DNA from: Acetobacter fabarum
GTDB taxonomy: Bacteria > Pseudomonadota > Alphaproteobacteria > Acetobacterales > Acetobacteraceae
Assembly: GCF_011516925.1 (NCBI RefSeq)
Contig: NZ_WOTG01000002.1
Span: 372,001 to 436,000, forward strand
Direction of reading: 5' to 3'
DNA: 64,000 nucleotides
In this document: positions 20,097-28,522 of the stretch, one piece after another
Numbering within the stretch: the first letter of the stretch is position 1
How the letters are laid out: every line of letters starts with the position of its first letter
Translations under genes and position numbers: made by a program
Notes under the pieces: model-generated
Databases searched by the model: none
What the model was told of the DNA's origin: nothing
The model's input: the letters and a program-made list of their open reading frames with translations, nothing else

Positions 20097-23048
20097 TCAG
20101 TTTTGTCCGGCCTGCTCCGCCAGAAAAGCGGTGATCTGGCGTGCCGTTTGTGCAAGGCCACACCGCTCGACGGCAACCCCGTTGGGGAAGGCGCTTAAAA
20201 GCCTTGTGGGTGTGCGCCGGTCCAGCAGGACAAACACCCCACGGTCTGACTGCCGGCGAATCAGCCGCCCAAAGGCCTGCCGTAGCCTAAGCCGGGCTAT
20301 GCGGTCATCAAACCCTTTTGGGTCTCCACCAGACAAATGAATCCGCCGCTCACGGTGCAGAATATCTGGCCGGGGCCAAGGCACGCGCTCAAACACAACC
20401 AGACGCAGGGCATTGCCCGGAACATCCACCCCATCCCGCATGGCATCCGTGCCGAGCAGGCAGGCATGTTCCTCGGTCCGGAAAATATCAACCAGCGTGT
20501 TGTTGTCCATGGCATCCACATGCTGGGCGTAAATGGGCAGGCCTTCTTCCTCCAGCGTGGGGGCTATGCGGTCATACACACCGCGCAGGCGGGAGATGGC
20601 GGTAAACAGACCAAGCCCGCCGCCGCCAGAGGACTGGAAAAGAGTACGAAACGCGGCAGACAGGTCCACAAGGCTGTTATTGTCCACGTCCGTTACAATA
20701 AAGGCGCGGGTCTGGCGGGCATAATCAAACGGACTGGCCAGACTGGCCCGCAGGGCAGGGGAGGGGAAATGATTGGCCCCGGTGCGGGCTTCGGCAGCCT
20801 CCCACGCGGTTTCAGCCTCGTCACTCTCGGTTCCACCGCCTTGCTGGTCACGTAGGGTGGCGGATGTCATGAGCATACCTTGCGCGGGCATGGCCATAAT
20901 GCCCGCAAAGGGAATGGTCGGGTCCAGCCAGTGGCGGTAAAGCCCCACGTCCTGTTCGTTCATGCGCTGCTTGTCGCGCCGTTCAAGGCGAATGAAGTGG
21001 ATATGCGCAGGTGTGCTGCCCGGCTCTGGTGGCTGGTCCAGTGCGGCCAGCATGGTAATCCATGCATCCAGCCGGGATATGGCGCGGCGGCGCAGGGCGC
21101 GGGTCATGGCCTCTATGCGGCCACGGGTTGTGGTGTCCAGCGTGTCTGCATCTTCTTCCAGCCGGGCTTGCAGGCGTTCGCTTAGTGTGCGCAGGGGCTC
21201 TACAATCCGGCTGAGCGTGCGGGCCAGTTGCTGGCCTGCCTCGGCCATGTCGGGCACAAGCGGGTGCAGGTCGCATTCCATGGCTGTGTGGATGGACTGT
21301 TTGCCCCCCTCGGCCGCACGGGCCATGGCCTGCTGGCGCAACAGGCGCAAAAAGGCTTCTGTCGGGTTTTCCATAATCGGCTGGTCTGCCGGAGGTTCGG
21401 GCGGGAACAGGGTATTCAGTTCCATGGGCTCCGGGGGCGGGGGTGTGTTTGCCGCCTCTGGCGCCAGACGTGTGGACCAGCCCGGTGCCGGTAGGGCCGT
21501 GGCCGCCAGCAAGGCGGCATCCAGCGGGTTTTCAAGCTTGGGGTGGCCGACAACCAGATCATCCAGCCTGCGCTTGAGCCCCCTTGCGCGTGAGCGTCGG
21601 CCTTCCGCCCCCAGCAGCCAGCGCCGCAGTTCGGCCGTTTCCAACCCCGAAAGCTCGGCGGAAAAAGCACTGTCTGCCGCATCGGCCAGATGGTGGCCTT
21701 CATCAAACACATAGCGTGTGGGAATGTTACCCTGTTCGCCTGCCTCGTCATCATCACTCATGCCCGCCTGAGCGTAGGCGGCCTGTGTCATGACCAGAGC
21801 GTGGTTGGCAATGACCAGTGCGGCATCGTGCGCACGGCGTATGGAGTGTTCAACAAAGCAGCGCTGATAATGCGCGCAGGCTCCGTGGATGCACTCCCCC
21901 CTGCGGTCAGCGACACCGGCAAGGTTGCCGTGGCCGAACAGGTCCCCAAACCAGCCGGGTAGGTCCCCGCCAAACAGGTCTCCGTCTGCTGTGGCCATGG
22001 CCCAGCGTGCGAGCATACACAGGGCAATGGTAATGCCTGCGGGGCGGGAGGCTGCAGAGTTGACGGCTTCCTCCATGTTCAGCAGGCACAGGTAGTTTTC
22101 ACGCCCTTTGCGCAGCACCACCTTCTGGCGGTGTGTTGTGGGGTCGGGGTAGAGGCGTTTTGTTTCCTGCTCGATCTGGCGTTGCAGGTGGCGTGTATAG
22201 GTGCTGAGCCACACCGCACCGTCGTTCCGCTCTGCCCACAGGCTGGCCGGGGCTATGTAGCCCAGTGTTTTGCCGGTGCCTGTTCCGGCTTCGGCCAGCA
22301 CAATGGCGGGATCACCGCGCATGGTGCGGGGGGCAAATGCCTCGGTTGAGACACTGGCAAAATCTGCCTGCCCGGACCGGACCTCAGCATCGCTCCCCAG
22401 AATGTTGACCAGCCGCTCCCGCGCTTCCGCCGGGCTGATGGGGTGGGAGGCAGGAGGAGGGCGTTGCGCGCTTTCCTCCCATTTGGGCAGGTGCCGCCAT
22501 ACACGCAGGGCATCTGCCGGCTGGGTGGCTTCTTCCGCCAGCCTGCCGTTGTTGGTGAGCCGGCTGTGCAGGTCTATGGTTTCCGCCACAGTGCCGGTCC
22601 ATATCCAGCCAGCCTGCCCCAGCCGGACCGTAAAGGCCGCCAGAAGTTCAATCTGCCCGCTTCTGGCCTGCCGTGCCAGCTCACCTAGCAGGATGGACAA
22701 AAGGTTGGGCAGCAGGTCTGCTTCTGCCCGGTCAATATTCTGCTCGTCCAGCCCAAGGGCCAGAGCAAGGCCGCGGGGGGTGGGGGCCACCGGGCGGGCG
22801 GGATACACGAATGTAAAAAGTTCCAGCAGGTCCAGCCAGGGGGAGGGCTGGCCTGTGGGGGGGAGGTCCAGCTTACGGGCCAGTGCCGGGGCATGCACCA
22901 CCAGTGGGCACGGCATGGCGTGCAGTCGCTCGCGTACCTCGGCGGCACTCAGGCTGAGCAGTTCGCCATCTTCTGTCAGGAGCGAAAACCGCCCCTGATG
23001 GGGAACAAGGGCTGGGGCTTCGTGGGCAGAGGGGAAGGATGGCTGCAT
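20097..23048 (-). CDS. DinG/XPD-type Fe-S ATP-dependent DNA helicase
   Basis: A 983-residue superfamily 2 helicase. The first 220 residues are a family-specific extension. Walker A is EAGTGTGKTLGYIAP near 255. Cysteines in NYLCLLNME and in GECIHGACAHYQRCF (near 385-400) are spaced like the XPD/DinG 4Fe-4S cluster ligands. The Walker B box is FDEGHHLADAADSAF. Motifs V-VI are CLLGTDAMRDGVDVPGNAL and LRQAFGRLIRRQSDRG. DinG-type helicases unwind 5'-3' forked DNA, D-loops and R-loops in repair. It is convergent with the cold-shock gene. Confidence 0.88.
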   Translation of the reverse strand: MQPSFPSAHEAPALVPHQGRFSLLTEDGELLSLSAAEVRERLHAMPCPLVVHAPALARKLDLPPTGQPSPWLDLLELFTFVYPARPVAPTPRGLALALGLDEQNIDRAEADLLPNLLSILLGELARQARSGQIELLAAFTVRLGQAGWIWTGTVAETIDLHSRLTNNGRLAEEATQPADALRVWRHLPKWEESAQRPPPASHPISPAEARERLVNILGSDAEVRSGQADFASVSTEAFAPRTMRGDPAIVLAEAGTGTGKTLGYIAPASLWAERNDGAVWLSTYTRHLQRQIEQETKRLYPDPTTHRQKVVLRKGRENYLCLLNMEEAVNSAASRPAGITIALCMLARWAMATADGDLFGGDLPGWFGDLFGHGNLAGVADRRGECIHGACAHYQRCFVEHSIRRAHDAALVIANHALVMTQAAYAQAGMSDDDEAGEQGNIPTRYVFDEGHHLADAADSAFSAELSGLETAELRRWLLGAEGRRSRARGLKRRLDDLVVGHPKLENPLDAALLAATALPAPGWSTRLAPEAANTPPPPEPMELNTLFPPEPPADQPIMENPTEAFLRLLRQQAMARAAEGGKQSIHTAMECDLHPLVPDMAEAGQQLARTLSRIVEPLRTLSERLQARLEEDADTLDTTTRGRIEAMTRALRRRAISRLDAWITMLAALDQPPEPGSTPAHIHFIRLERRDKQRMNEQDVGLYRHWLDPTIPFAGIMAMPAQGMLMTSATLRDQQGGGTESDEAETAWEAAEARTGANHFPSPALRASLASPFDYARQTRAFIVTDVDNNSLVDLSAAFRTLFQSSGGGGLGLFTAISRLRGVYDRIAPTLEEEGLPIYAQHVDAMDNNTLVDIFRTEEHACLLGTDAMRDGVDVPGNALRLVVFERVPWPRPDILHRERRIHLSGGDPKGFDDRIARLRLRQAFGRLIRRQSDRGVFVLLDRRTPTRLLSAFPNGVAVERCGLAQTARQITAFLAEQAGQN

Positions 23049-23109
23049 GGTTTACTTTACATGAGCTATTCTTGCGGCAAATGCCAGAGCCGAGCCGTAA
23101 TGGTGTGGG

Positions 23110-23907
23110 TCAGGAACTCTTGCGCCGGAAAATGACCGAGTGGGCTGGCGTACGGCTTTTCATGGTTTTGTGCAGGGTAAAGCCGTAGCGTTCAAAAATC
23201 AGGCAGAGATTGCGGTGGTTGAAAAACTGCAAATGTTCGGGCGGGCAAATATCCGTCCAGGAGGGAAGGTCCTGTGGCACGGCAGGGTGCCCTATATCTG
23301 GGGCCGAAATATAGACAAAGCCATTGGGGCGGGTAATTGCGGCCAGTGTCTGCATAAACTCGTTTGGCCCGGCCACATGCTCCAGCACCTCGGAGCTGAA
23401 TACAAAGTCAAACGTCAGGCCACGCTGGCGGAAGGTGGTTGAATCTTCGCAGTAGAATGTGGCCTGCGGGAAGTGGCGCTTGGCGTAGGCAATGCTGTTC
23501 TGGCTGATGTCCAGACCCGCAGCGCGCGCACCCAGCCTGCTGAATGCCTCGGCCATAAAGCCGCCGCCACACCCAAAATCCAGAACATCCTTGCGCCAGA
23601 CATAAGGCAGGAACTGGAGGCTCCGCCACAACGCACGCCAGCGGCGGCTGGAAGCCTTGGGATAAAAGTTGGCCGATGCACCGCGATACGTCGTTTCGTA
23701 AAACGCACGGAGTGTGGCGGCATCCGGGTAGGGATGCACGAACAGAAAATCACAGTCGGGGCAGCGGAACAGGTCGTAGCCATTTTTGCTGAATGCAAAA
23801 GCGGCCCCCTGTGCGCGGCAAAGTGGGCATTCTGTTGGGATATGGGCGGATGCCAAACCGGACTCTGGACCCGCCGAGATTGTGTGGGGAGGTAAATGCG
23901 TAGTCAT
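23110..23907 (-). CDS. Class I SAM-dependent methyltransferase with N-terminal zinc ribbon
   Basis: A 265-residue protein. Two CxxC pairs (ECPLCRAQ near 27-31 and RCPDCDFLF near 48-56) form a zinc ribbon-like head. A Methyltransf_23-type domain follows: VLDFGCGGGFMAEAFSRLGA (SAM loop, about 108-127), GLDISQNSIAYAK, and FDFVFSSEVLEHV. This domain order is frequent in methyltransferases acting on sugars or polyketide-like substrates in envelope gene clusters, but no such cluster is here, so the substrate stays open. It lies 61 nt upstream of the helicase gene on the same strand. Confidence 0.82.
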   Translation of the reverse strand: MTTHLPPHTISAGPESGLASAHIPTECPLCRAQGAAFAFSKNGYDLFRCPDCDFLFVHPYPDAATLRAFYETTYRGASANFYPKASSRRWRALWRSLQFLPYVWRKDVLDFGCGGGFMAEAFSRLGARAAGLDISQNSIAYAKRHFPQATFYCEDSTTFRQRGLTFDFVFSSEVLEHVAGPNEFMQTLAAITRPNGFVYISAPDIGHPAVPQDLPSWTDICPPEHLQFFNHRNLCLIFERYGFTLHKTMKSRTPAHSVIFRRKSS

Positions 23908-23960
23908 GCAGTGTTACTCTCCCCAGCTCAGGTGCGGTCCGGAGGCTGGTCGGCGGGGTG

Positions 23961-24791
23961 TTATTCCGGGTTTTTCAGGCTGTCGGCAACAATGTCGAGC
24001 AGCTTGCCGTGCATGTTGCCATTGCCAGCAACAATCATCACATCGTCGGGCAGGTCATCCAGTTCCGTGCCGTCGGGGGCTGTAACCTGACCGCCCGCTT
24101 CACGCACGATCAGAATACCTGCGGCACAATCCCACGGCTTGATGCCGAATTCCCAATACCCTTCGTAACGGCCTGCCGCGACCCATGCGAGGTCCAGCGA
24201 AGCCGCGCCAAAGCGGCGCACGCCAGCCACGCGGGGCATAAGGTTGCCCAGCACGCGTGCAAAAGGCAGGCGCTGGCGGGCAGGCACCTTGGCAAAGGGA
24301 ATGCCTGTGGCAAACAGGGATTCGGGCATTTCCCGTCGGGCGGACACACGAATGCGCCGCTCGTTCAGGAATGCGCCATTCCCCTTTTCGGCCCAGAACA
24401 TTTCACCCGCTGCGGGGTTGTAGATCAGGGCCGCGGCCAGTTCCACCTTGCCATCGGGCAGGCGGCGCTGGAGACCAATGGAAATGGCCCAGTGCGGAAT
24501 GCCGTGCAGGAAGTTGGAGGTGCCGTCGAGCGGGTCAACAATCCAGCGCCATGTCCAGTTATCGCTACCCGATTCCCCGGATTCTTCCATAAGGAAGGCA
24601 TAGCCCGGACGGGCCCGTTCCAGTTCTTCGCGCAGGGTCTGTTCTGCACGGAGGTCCGCCTGGGAAACAAAGTCACCCGGCCCCTTGATGCTTACCTGAA
24701 GCTGCTCGACTTCGTTAAAATCGCGCAGGAGACGCTTGGCCGCCTTCTGGGCTGCGGTTTGCATCACCATCATGACGGGGGAGAGACGCAT
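23961..24791 (-). CDS. Inositol monophosphatase family protein (SuhB-like)
   Basis: A 276-residue metal-dependent phosphatase of the IMPase family, hydrolysing myo-inositol 1-phosphate or related sugar phosphates. Metal-binding motifs are present: FLMEESGESG (about 67-76), WRWIVDPLDGTSNFLHG (about 82-98) and KPWDCAAGILIVREAGG (about 218-234). It follows efp by 47 nt on the same strand, probably as an operon. The ATG at 24791 is chosen over a GTG two codons upstream. SuhB also affects rRNA antitermination in E. coli; whether that applies here is unknown. Confidence 0.9.
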   Translation of the reverse strand: MRLSPVMMVMQTAAQKAAKRLLRDFNEVEQLQVSIKGPGDFVSQADLRAEQTLREELERARPGYAFLMEESGESGSDNWTWRWIVDPLDGTSNFLHGIPHWAISIGLQRRLPDGKVELAAALIYNPAAGEMFWAEKGNGAFLNERRIRVSARREMPESLFATGIPFAKVPARQRLPFARVLGNLMPRVAGVRRFGAASLDLAWVAAGRYEGYWEFGIKPWDCAAGILIVREAGGQVTAPDGTELDDLPDDVMIVAGNGNMHGKLLDIVADSLKNPE

Positions 24792-24838
24792 GGCCACTGT
24801 AATTAAGTCCTGCTCTGGAGAGAAAAAAACTGAAAAAA

Positions 24839-25405
24839 TCAGTCCTTGGCGCGTTCGACGTAAGACCCGTCTTCCGTGCGGACCACAATGCGTTCACCCG
24901 CTTCAATAAACGGCGGGACCATGGTTTTGACACCATTGGACAGCATGGCGGGCTTGTAGGAGGAGCTGGCAGTCTGGCCTTTGACAACCGGATCAGCTTC
25001 AACCACTTCCAGCGTAACATGCGGGGGCAGGTCAATGCCAACCGGGTCCCCTTCAACCAGATGCAGGTTGATGGTCATGTTGTCCTGAATGAAGGGAGCC
25101 TGATCGCCCAGCAGATCGGTGGGGACGGAAAGCTGCTCAAAGGTTTCGGGGTCCATCAGAACCAGCAGTTCGCCATCTGTATAGGAATACAGATATTCAC
25201 GGTCTTCGGTCATCAGCCGTTCGACCGTATCAGCCGTGCGCCAGCGTTCGTTGGTTTTGTTGCCGGTCTTGAGGTCGCGCATTTCAACCTGAATGAACGC
25301 ACCGCCCTTACCCGGGGTAATAATCTGCTGTTTTAAGACCGTCCAGCGACGGCCATCATGCTCAATCACCTGACCGGCGCGGATCAGGTTTGCCTGCTGT
25401 TTCAT
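24839..25405 (-). CDS. efp: Translation elongation factor P
   Basis: A 188-residue EF-P, the exact usual length, which rescues ribosomes stalled at polyproline. Three OB-like domains are evident. The modifiable loop lysine lies in IITPGKGGAFIQVE near residue 34; a PGK tip suggests EpmA-type lysylation or an equivalent. The signature GDPVGIDLPPHVTLEV is near 128. The ATG at 25405 fits family starts; the frame is open farther upstream without similarity. First gene of a likely efp-suhB unit. Confidence 0.96.
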   Translation of the reverse strand: MKQQANLIRAGQVIEHDGRRWTVLKQQIITPGKGGAFIQVEMRDLKTGNKTNERWRTADTVERLMTEDREYLYSYTDGELLVLMDPETFEQLSVPTDLLGDQAPFIQDNMTINLHLVEGDPVGIDLPPHVTLEVVEADPVVKGQTASSSYKPAMLSNGVKTMVPPFIEAGERIVVRTEDGSYVERAKD

Positions 25406-25555
25406 ACTTGGTTCCTGAGAGGAATGGCTATTCTGTTTGGGGCTTGTACAGTTCCAAGGCAGGAAGGGCAAGCGCTACGCGGTGAACTCCCCCGCTTTGT
25501 CCCGCTGGACAGAACCGTTGCATCCTGTTTATAAGGCTGCACCTGAACAGGTTAA

Positions 25556-25645
25556 GGAAGGGTGGCCGAGCGGTTTAAGGCACCGGTCTTGAAAACCGGC
25601 GTGCGTGAGAGCGTACCGTGGGTTCGAATCCCACCCCTTCCGCCA
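25556..25645 (+). tRNA. tRNA-Ser (UGA)
   Basis: A 90-nt cloverleaf with acceptor GGAAGGG pairing with the 3' CCCTTCC, D-arm GCCGAGCGGTTTAAGGC, anticodon loop CTTGAAA giving TGA, a long variable arm (class II), T-arm GGTTCGAATCC and an encoded CCA end. It reads UCA/UCG-type serine codons. The AT-rich orphan segment begins just downstream. Confidence 0.97.
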
Positions 25646-25892
25646 TGACAGCAAATACCCGGTAGCTGTTTTGCTCAGTCTGTGGTTTTCTTGTGCCGAA
25701 TGCTAAAATTACTTCCAGAGATGGCTCCCGGGGGGCGTTTGTTATGGGAGTGGTAAAGCGCGATGAAAATCAAACAATCCTTGACTATTGTTTTTTTCAA
25801 CGGGTTAGATGAATTTCTCTAAGCGGAAAAATGAGGTTTAGAGTTCTGTAATTTATGCTGTTAAACCTATTGAAAATTCAACATACACCAAT

Positions 25893-26339
25893 TCAGTCCG
25901 AGCTTGTTCCTATAAAAACCAAAGAAAAATTATTTCTTACAAATAAAAAAGAAAAATCCCAAAAAACAGGATAGTATGGATGGCCATCCTTGATGCAAAA
26001 AGAGTAATTTTCTGTAGATGAAGAAATTATTTTGGTTAGTGAGATTGTTAGGTCCCTAAGCAATGATTTGAATTTATGTGAGTTTATATTCTCTTTTGAA
26101 GGGCCTGATCCTTCGTCTCCAGCGTACATTAAAGATGACATGACCGTATGTAAAATTTCCTGTTTTTCTACGGAATGCATTTCATAAAAAGAGACATTGC
26201 TGTTTAGAGCCTTACATATAATATCTTCATTAGTGAGTGATTTTTTATGCTGTGACGTAAAAACTCCGAGAGATACAGAGTAATTGAGAGAATTTTCGTG
26301 TAATGTTTCCGCAATTTCATTAAGTAATTCTTGTTTCAT
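25893..26339 (-). CDS. AT-rich orphan protein of unknown function
   Basis: A 148-residue acidic, cytosolic-looking protein that I do not recognise. It begins MKQELLNEIAETLHENS and ends with an aromatic stretch, YYPVFWDFSFLF, then VFIGTSSD. The base composition is far more AT-rich than its neighbours, and codon use (TTA, ATA, AAT) differs from the rest of the window. No good ribosome site precedes the ATG. Together with its place downstream of tRNA-Ser this suggests transfer. Small size and a globular aromatic end resemble immunity-type proteins in general, but no toxin gene is adjacent, so that is speculation. Confidence 0.55.
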   Translation of the reverse strand: MKQELLNEIAETLHENSLNYSVSLGVFTSQHKKSLTNEDIICKALNSNVSFYEMHSVEKQEILHTVMSSLMYAGDEGSGPSKENINSHKFKSLLRDLTISLTKIISSSTENYSFCIKDGHPYYPVFWDFSFLFVRNNFSLVFIGTSSD

Positions 26340-26388
26340 TTTTAATTATCCAATTACATGAAGTGGTATTTTATAAAAAACGGCCACT

Positions 26389-27030
26389 TCAGGCTGGAGT
26401 GCGTTCTGTTACAAACCGCACGCCAAGCCCCATGAAGGTTATTCCGGCACAGCGGTCAATCCAGCGCCGATTCTTCAGAAAAATTGCTGAAACGCGATCA
26501 AGGCTCAAAAGCATTGCAACGCATGCGAACCAGGCAATCGCGATCATGAACATGGAGGCAACACAGGCCAGCCCCAGATAGATGGGGGCATGTTGTGGCA
26601 TTGAGGCAGCAAACAGGCTGGACGTAAAAATGGGTGCCTTTGGGTTAGCCAGATTGGTGAGCAGGCCAGCAAAAAAGCTGTTGGAGCGTTGTTCCGCATG
26701 CGGTGTGGTTGCGTCTGCAGTTGCTTCCTTTTTCCAGCTGTTGATCAACAGCTTTGCACCAATGGTTATCAGGTAAAGCCCGCCACCGATTTTAAGCGTG
26801 AGATACAGCCATGGGGCGGCAATAAAGAGTGTGCGAATACCAAAAAAACCCGCAATGCCCCAAGCGGCTACGCCTGTTGCAATCCCAAGGGTTGCCTGTA
26901 GGGCAACGGCTCGCCCCTTCATGACCGCCAGACGTGTGACGAGCATAAAGTCCAGCCCCGGTACCATCATGGCGATTAACCAGAAGGCGGAGATTGCGGT
27001 AATGACGGATAAATCCTGTGTCAGATTCAT
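26389..27030 (-). CDS. LysE/RhtB family amino-acid exporter
   Basis: A 213-residue inner-membrane exporter with about six hydrophobic segments. The family start VPGLDFMLVTRLAVMKGR (about 24-41) and the central FFAGLLTNLANPKAPIFTSSLF (the N-P-K motif, near 119) mark LysE/RhtB proteins, which export amino acids such as lysine, threonine or homoserine lactone; the substrate is not predictable. The ATG at 27030 fits; a TTG at 27048 is possible. Composition is less extreme than the orphan next to it, but the start region is AT-rich. No LysG-type regulator is adjacent. Confidence 0.88.
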   Translation of the reverse strand: MNLTQDLSVITAISAFWLIAMMVPGLDFMLVTRLAVMKGRAVALQATLGIATGVAAWGIAGFFGIRTLFIAAPWLYLTLKIGGGLYLITIGAKLLINSWKKEATADATTPHAEQRSNSFFAGLLTNLANPKAPIFTSSLFAASMPQHAPIYLGLACVASMFMIAIAWFACVAMLLSLDRVSAIFLKNRRWIDRCAGITFMGLGVRFVTERTPA

Positions 27031-27513
27031 AAGAATATATTTTCTCAAAAATTAAAAGACGTAACTATACTTTTCCGTATTGTTCTTATTTTTATGCCAC
27101 ATCTTGCGCAATAAAAAACAGGTGATCTGCCGGTTTTTCTGTCATGCTGTCTCTGAAGCATCTGCCTTGGTAAGGCGGCGGGTTATGCGATGGTATGCGC
27201 AATACCCGTAGTGACCCCAAACCAAATATCTTTTGGACGAGCAGGTTACTAACCGCCCAAAAGAGCGCTTAGTCTGTTCGCCGTTGCTCTGTAGCAAGGC
27301 AGCCATGCCGCATGCATTTGCGGTGCTGGAATTCTCCGCTACCATCCCATGACCGCTGGCGCTGCCATGGTCCCCATTTATGCCCGAGAATGCGGCAGAT
27401 CATGCTTGTTGCAAACCATCTCATGGGTTTTTCTTAACCGCTTTTTTCGTGAAAAGTCCAGAGAGTCAGCTTTTCCATTCCCCGCCTGTTTGCGTGCGCA
27501 GTTTGCGCTGTGG
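27031..27513. other. 480-nt region without a supportable gene
   Basis: No coding sequence here has a family signature or good ribosome site. The longest frame (complement of 27142-27345, 67 codons) has no recognisable similarity. The LysE promoter should lie near the left end. The stretch could be decayed coding DNA at the end of an acquired segment, but no transposase motif or terminal repeat is visible. Confidence 0.4.
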
Positions 27514-28344
27514 TTATTGTCCGCTCAGGGGCGGGCTCATCTGATCTACGGTTTCCAGAGCATTCCGTATGCTCTGGAGGTCGGTATCGGCTGGGGCGTC
27601 TGTTTTCTTCTGGTGGTGCCTGTTTGCGGGTAGCAGTGCTTTAATCTGTGCTGCTAACCCCCGTACCGATTGTGCAAAGTCCTGATCTTCGCTGTTTTTT
27701 GTGTTTGTTGCGTTGGTGGGTGAGGTCTCGGCCGGTGCGCTATCCGGCGTGGTGCTGCTTTGGTCCGTAGCGGCATTGGTCTGTTGTGTTTGCGTGGTCG
27801 CGTTGTTTTGCTCAGGGGCATCCTGTGTGTTGGACGGTTCTTGCGCTGTGCCTTGTGGGGTTGCCAGCAAGGCATTGCCCATGGCGGCAGCGCTGCCGCC
27901 ACTTTGCGTATATTGGGCAACGGCAGCAGCCAGTTGCCGTGCAAGCTGTGCCAGAGCCTGCGCCAGTGCTTTGGGCGACATGAATGCTTTAAACTGCATC
28001 AGCAGGCGTATCTGCGCCTTGAGAATATTAACCTGATCTTCTGCCTGCTTTTTGGCGGAAGCGTGGCTTGATTTGGCAAGCTGATCCAGCCTGCTCAGTG
28101 CCTCCTGTGCGGAGGCGAGATACGCGCTGGTGGCAGAGGATGAGTTTGCTAAAAAATCAATGCCAGCCTGAGATAATGTTATTTGCACAGGGTCTTCTAC
28201 GCCCGACTGCCCTGCCGTGCTGGTGGGGGTAGCGTCTGCGGCGGTGGTGGAGACTGCACTGCTCGTGTTGAGTGCCGCATTGTAGGACCCAGCCGTGTAG
28301 GAGAAGCCCATATGAGCAGTCTGGGCTGTGTTGAGAGTTGTCAT
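27514..28344 (-). CDS. Low-complexity protein of unknown function
   Basis: A 276-residue protein I do not recognise. Residues 1-55 are rich in Ala/Ser/Thr, with QITLSQAGIDFLANSS near 55-70. Residues about 75-145 look helical or coiled (LDQLAKSSHASAKKQAEDQ; KALAQALAQLARQLAAAVAQY). Residues about 160-225 are an Asn/Gln/Thr-rich disordered stretch, followed by SVRGLAAQIKALLPA. No signal peptide or membrane span is seen. AGGAC sits 6 nt before the ATG at 28344. Composition recalls surface- or secretion-associated spacer proteins, without support for a function. Confidence 0.6.
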   Translation of the reverse strand: MTTLNTAQTAHMGFSYTAGSYNAALNTSSAVSTTAADATPTSTAGQSGVEDPVQITLSQAGIDFLANSSSATSAYLASAQEALSRLDQLAKSSHASAKKQAEDQVNILKAQIRLLMQFKAFMSPKALAQALAQLARQLAAAVAQYTQSGGSAAAMGNALLATPQGTAQEPSNTQDAPEQNNATTQTQQTNAATDQSSTTPDSAPAETSPTNATNTKNSEDQDFAQSVRGLAAQIKALLPANRHHQKKTDAPADTDLQSIRNALETVDQMSPPLSGQ

Positions 28345-28522
28345 GGAAAGGTCCTGCCATACGTCAATGTCGTACAGCATGGGCAGAAGGGATTATTAAA
28401 AAGTTAAAAGCGTTGGGTGAAGTTGGCAGGGGAGTTCGGGCAACGGTCACGTTGTTCTGGCTGGGGGCGTGATTGCAGGAATATGGTGGTGGTTATCGTA
28501 CTGGTTTTTCTTGCCAGCACAT

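Noticed and set aside
25556..26389. Integrated element with att sites at tRNA-Ser
   Set aside because: No integrase gene and no second copy of the tRNA 3' end were found downstream; only composition and position suggest transfer.
27142..27345. 67-codon minus-strand frame, possibly a transposase remnant
   Set aside because: No transposase motif, terminal repeats or target duplication could be identified.
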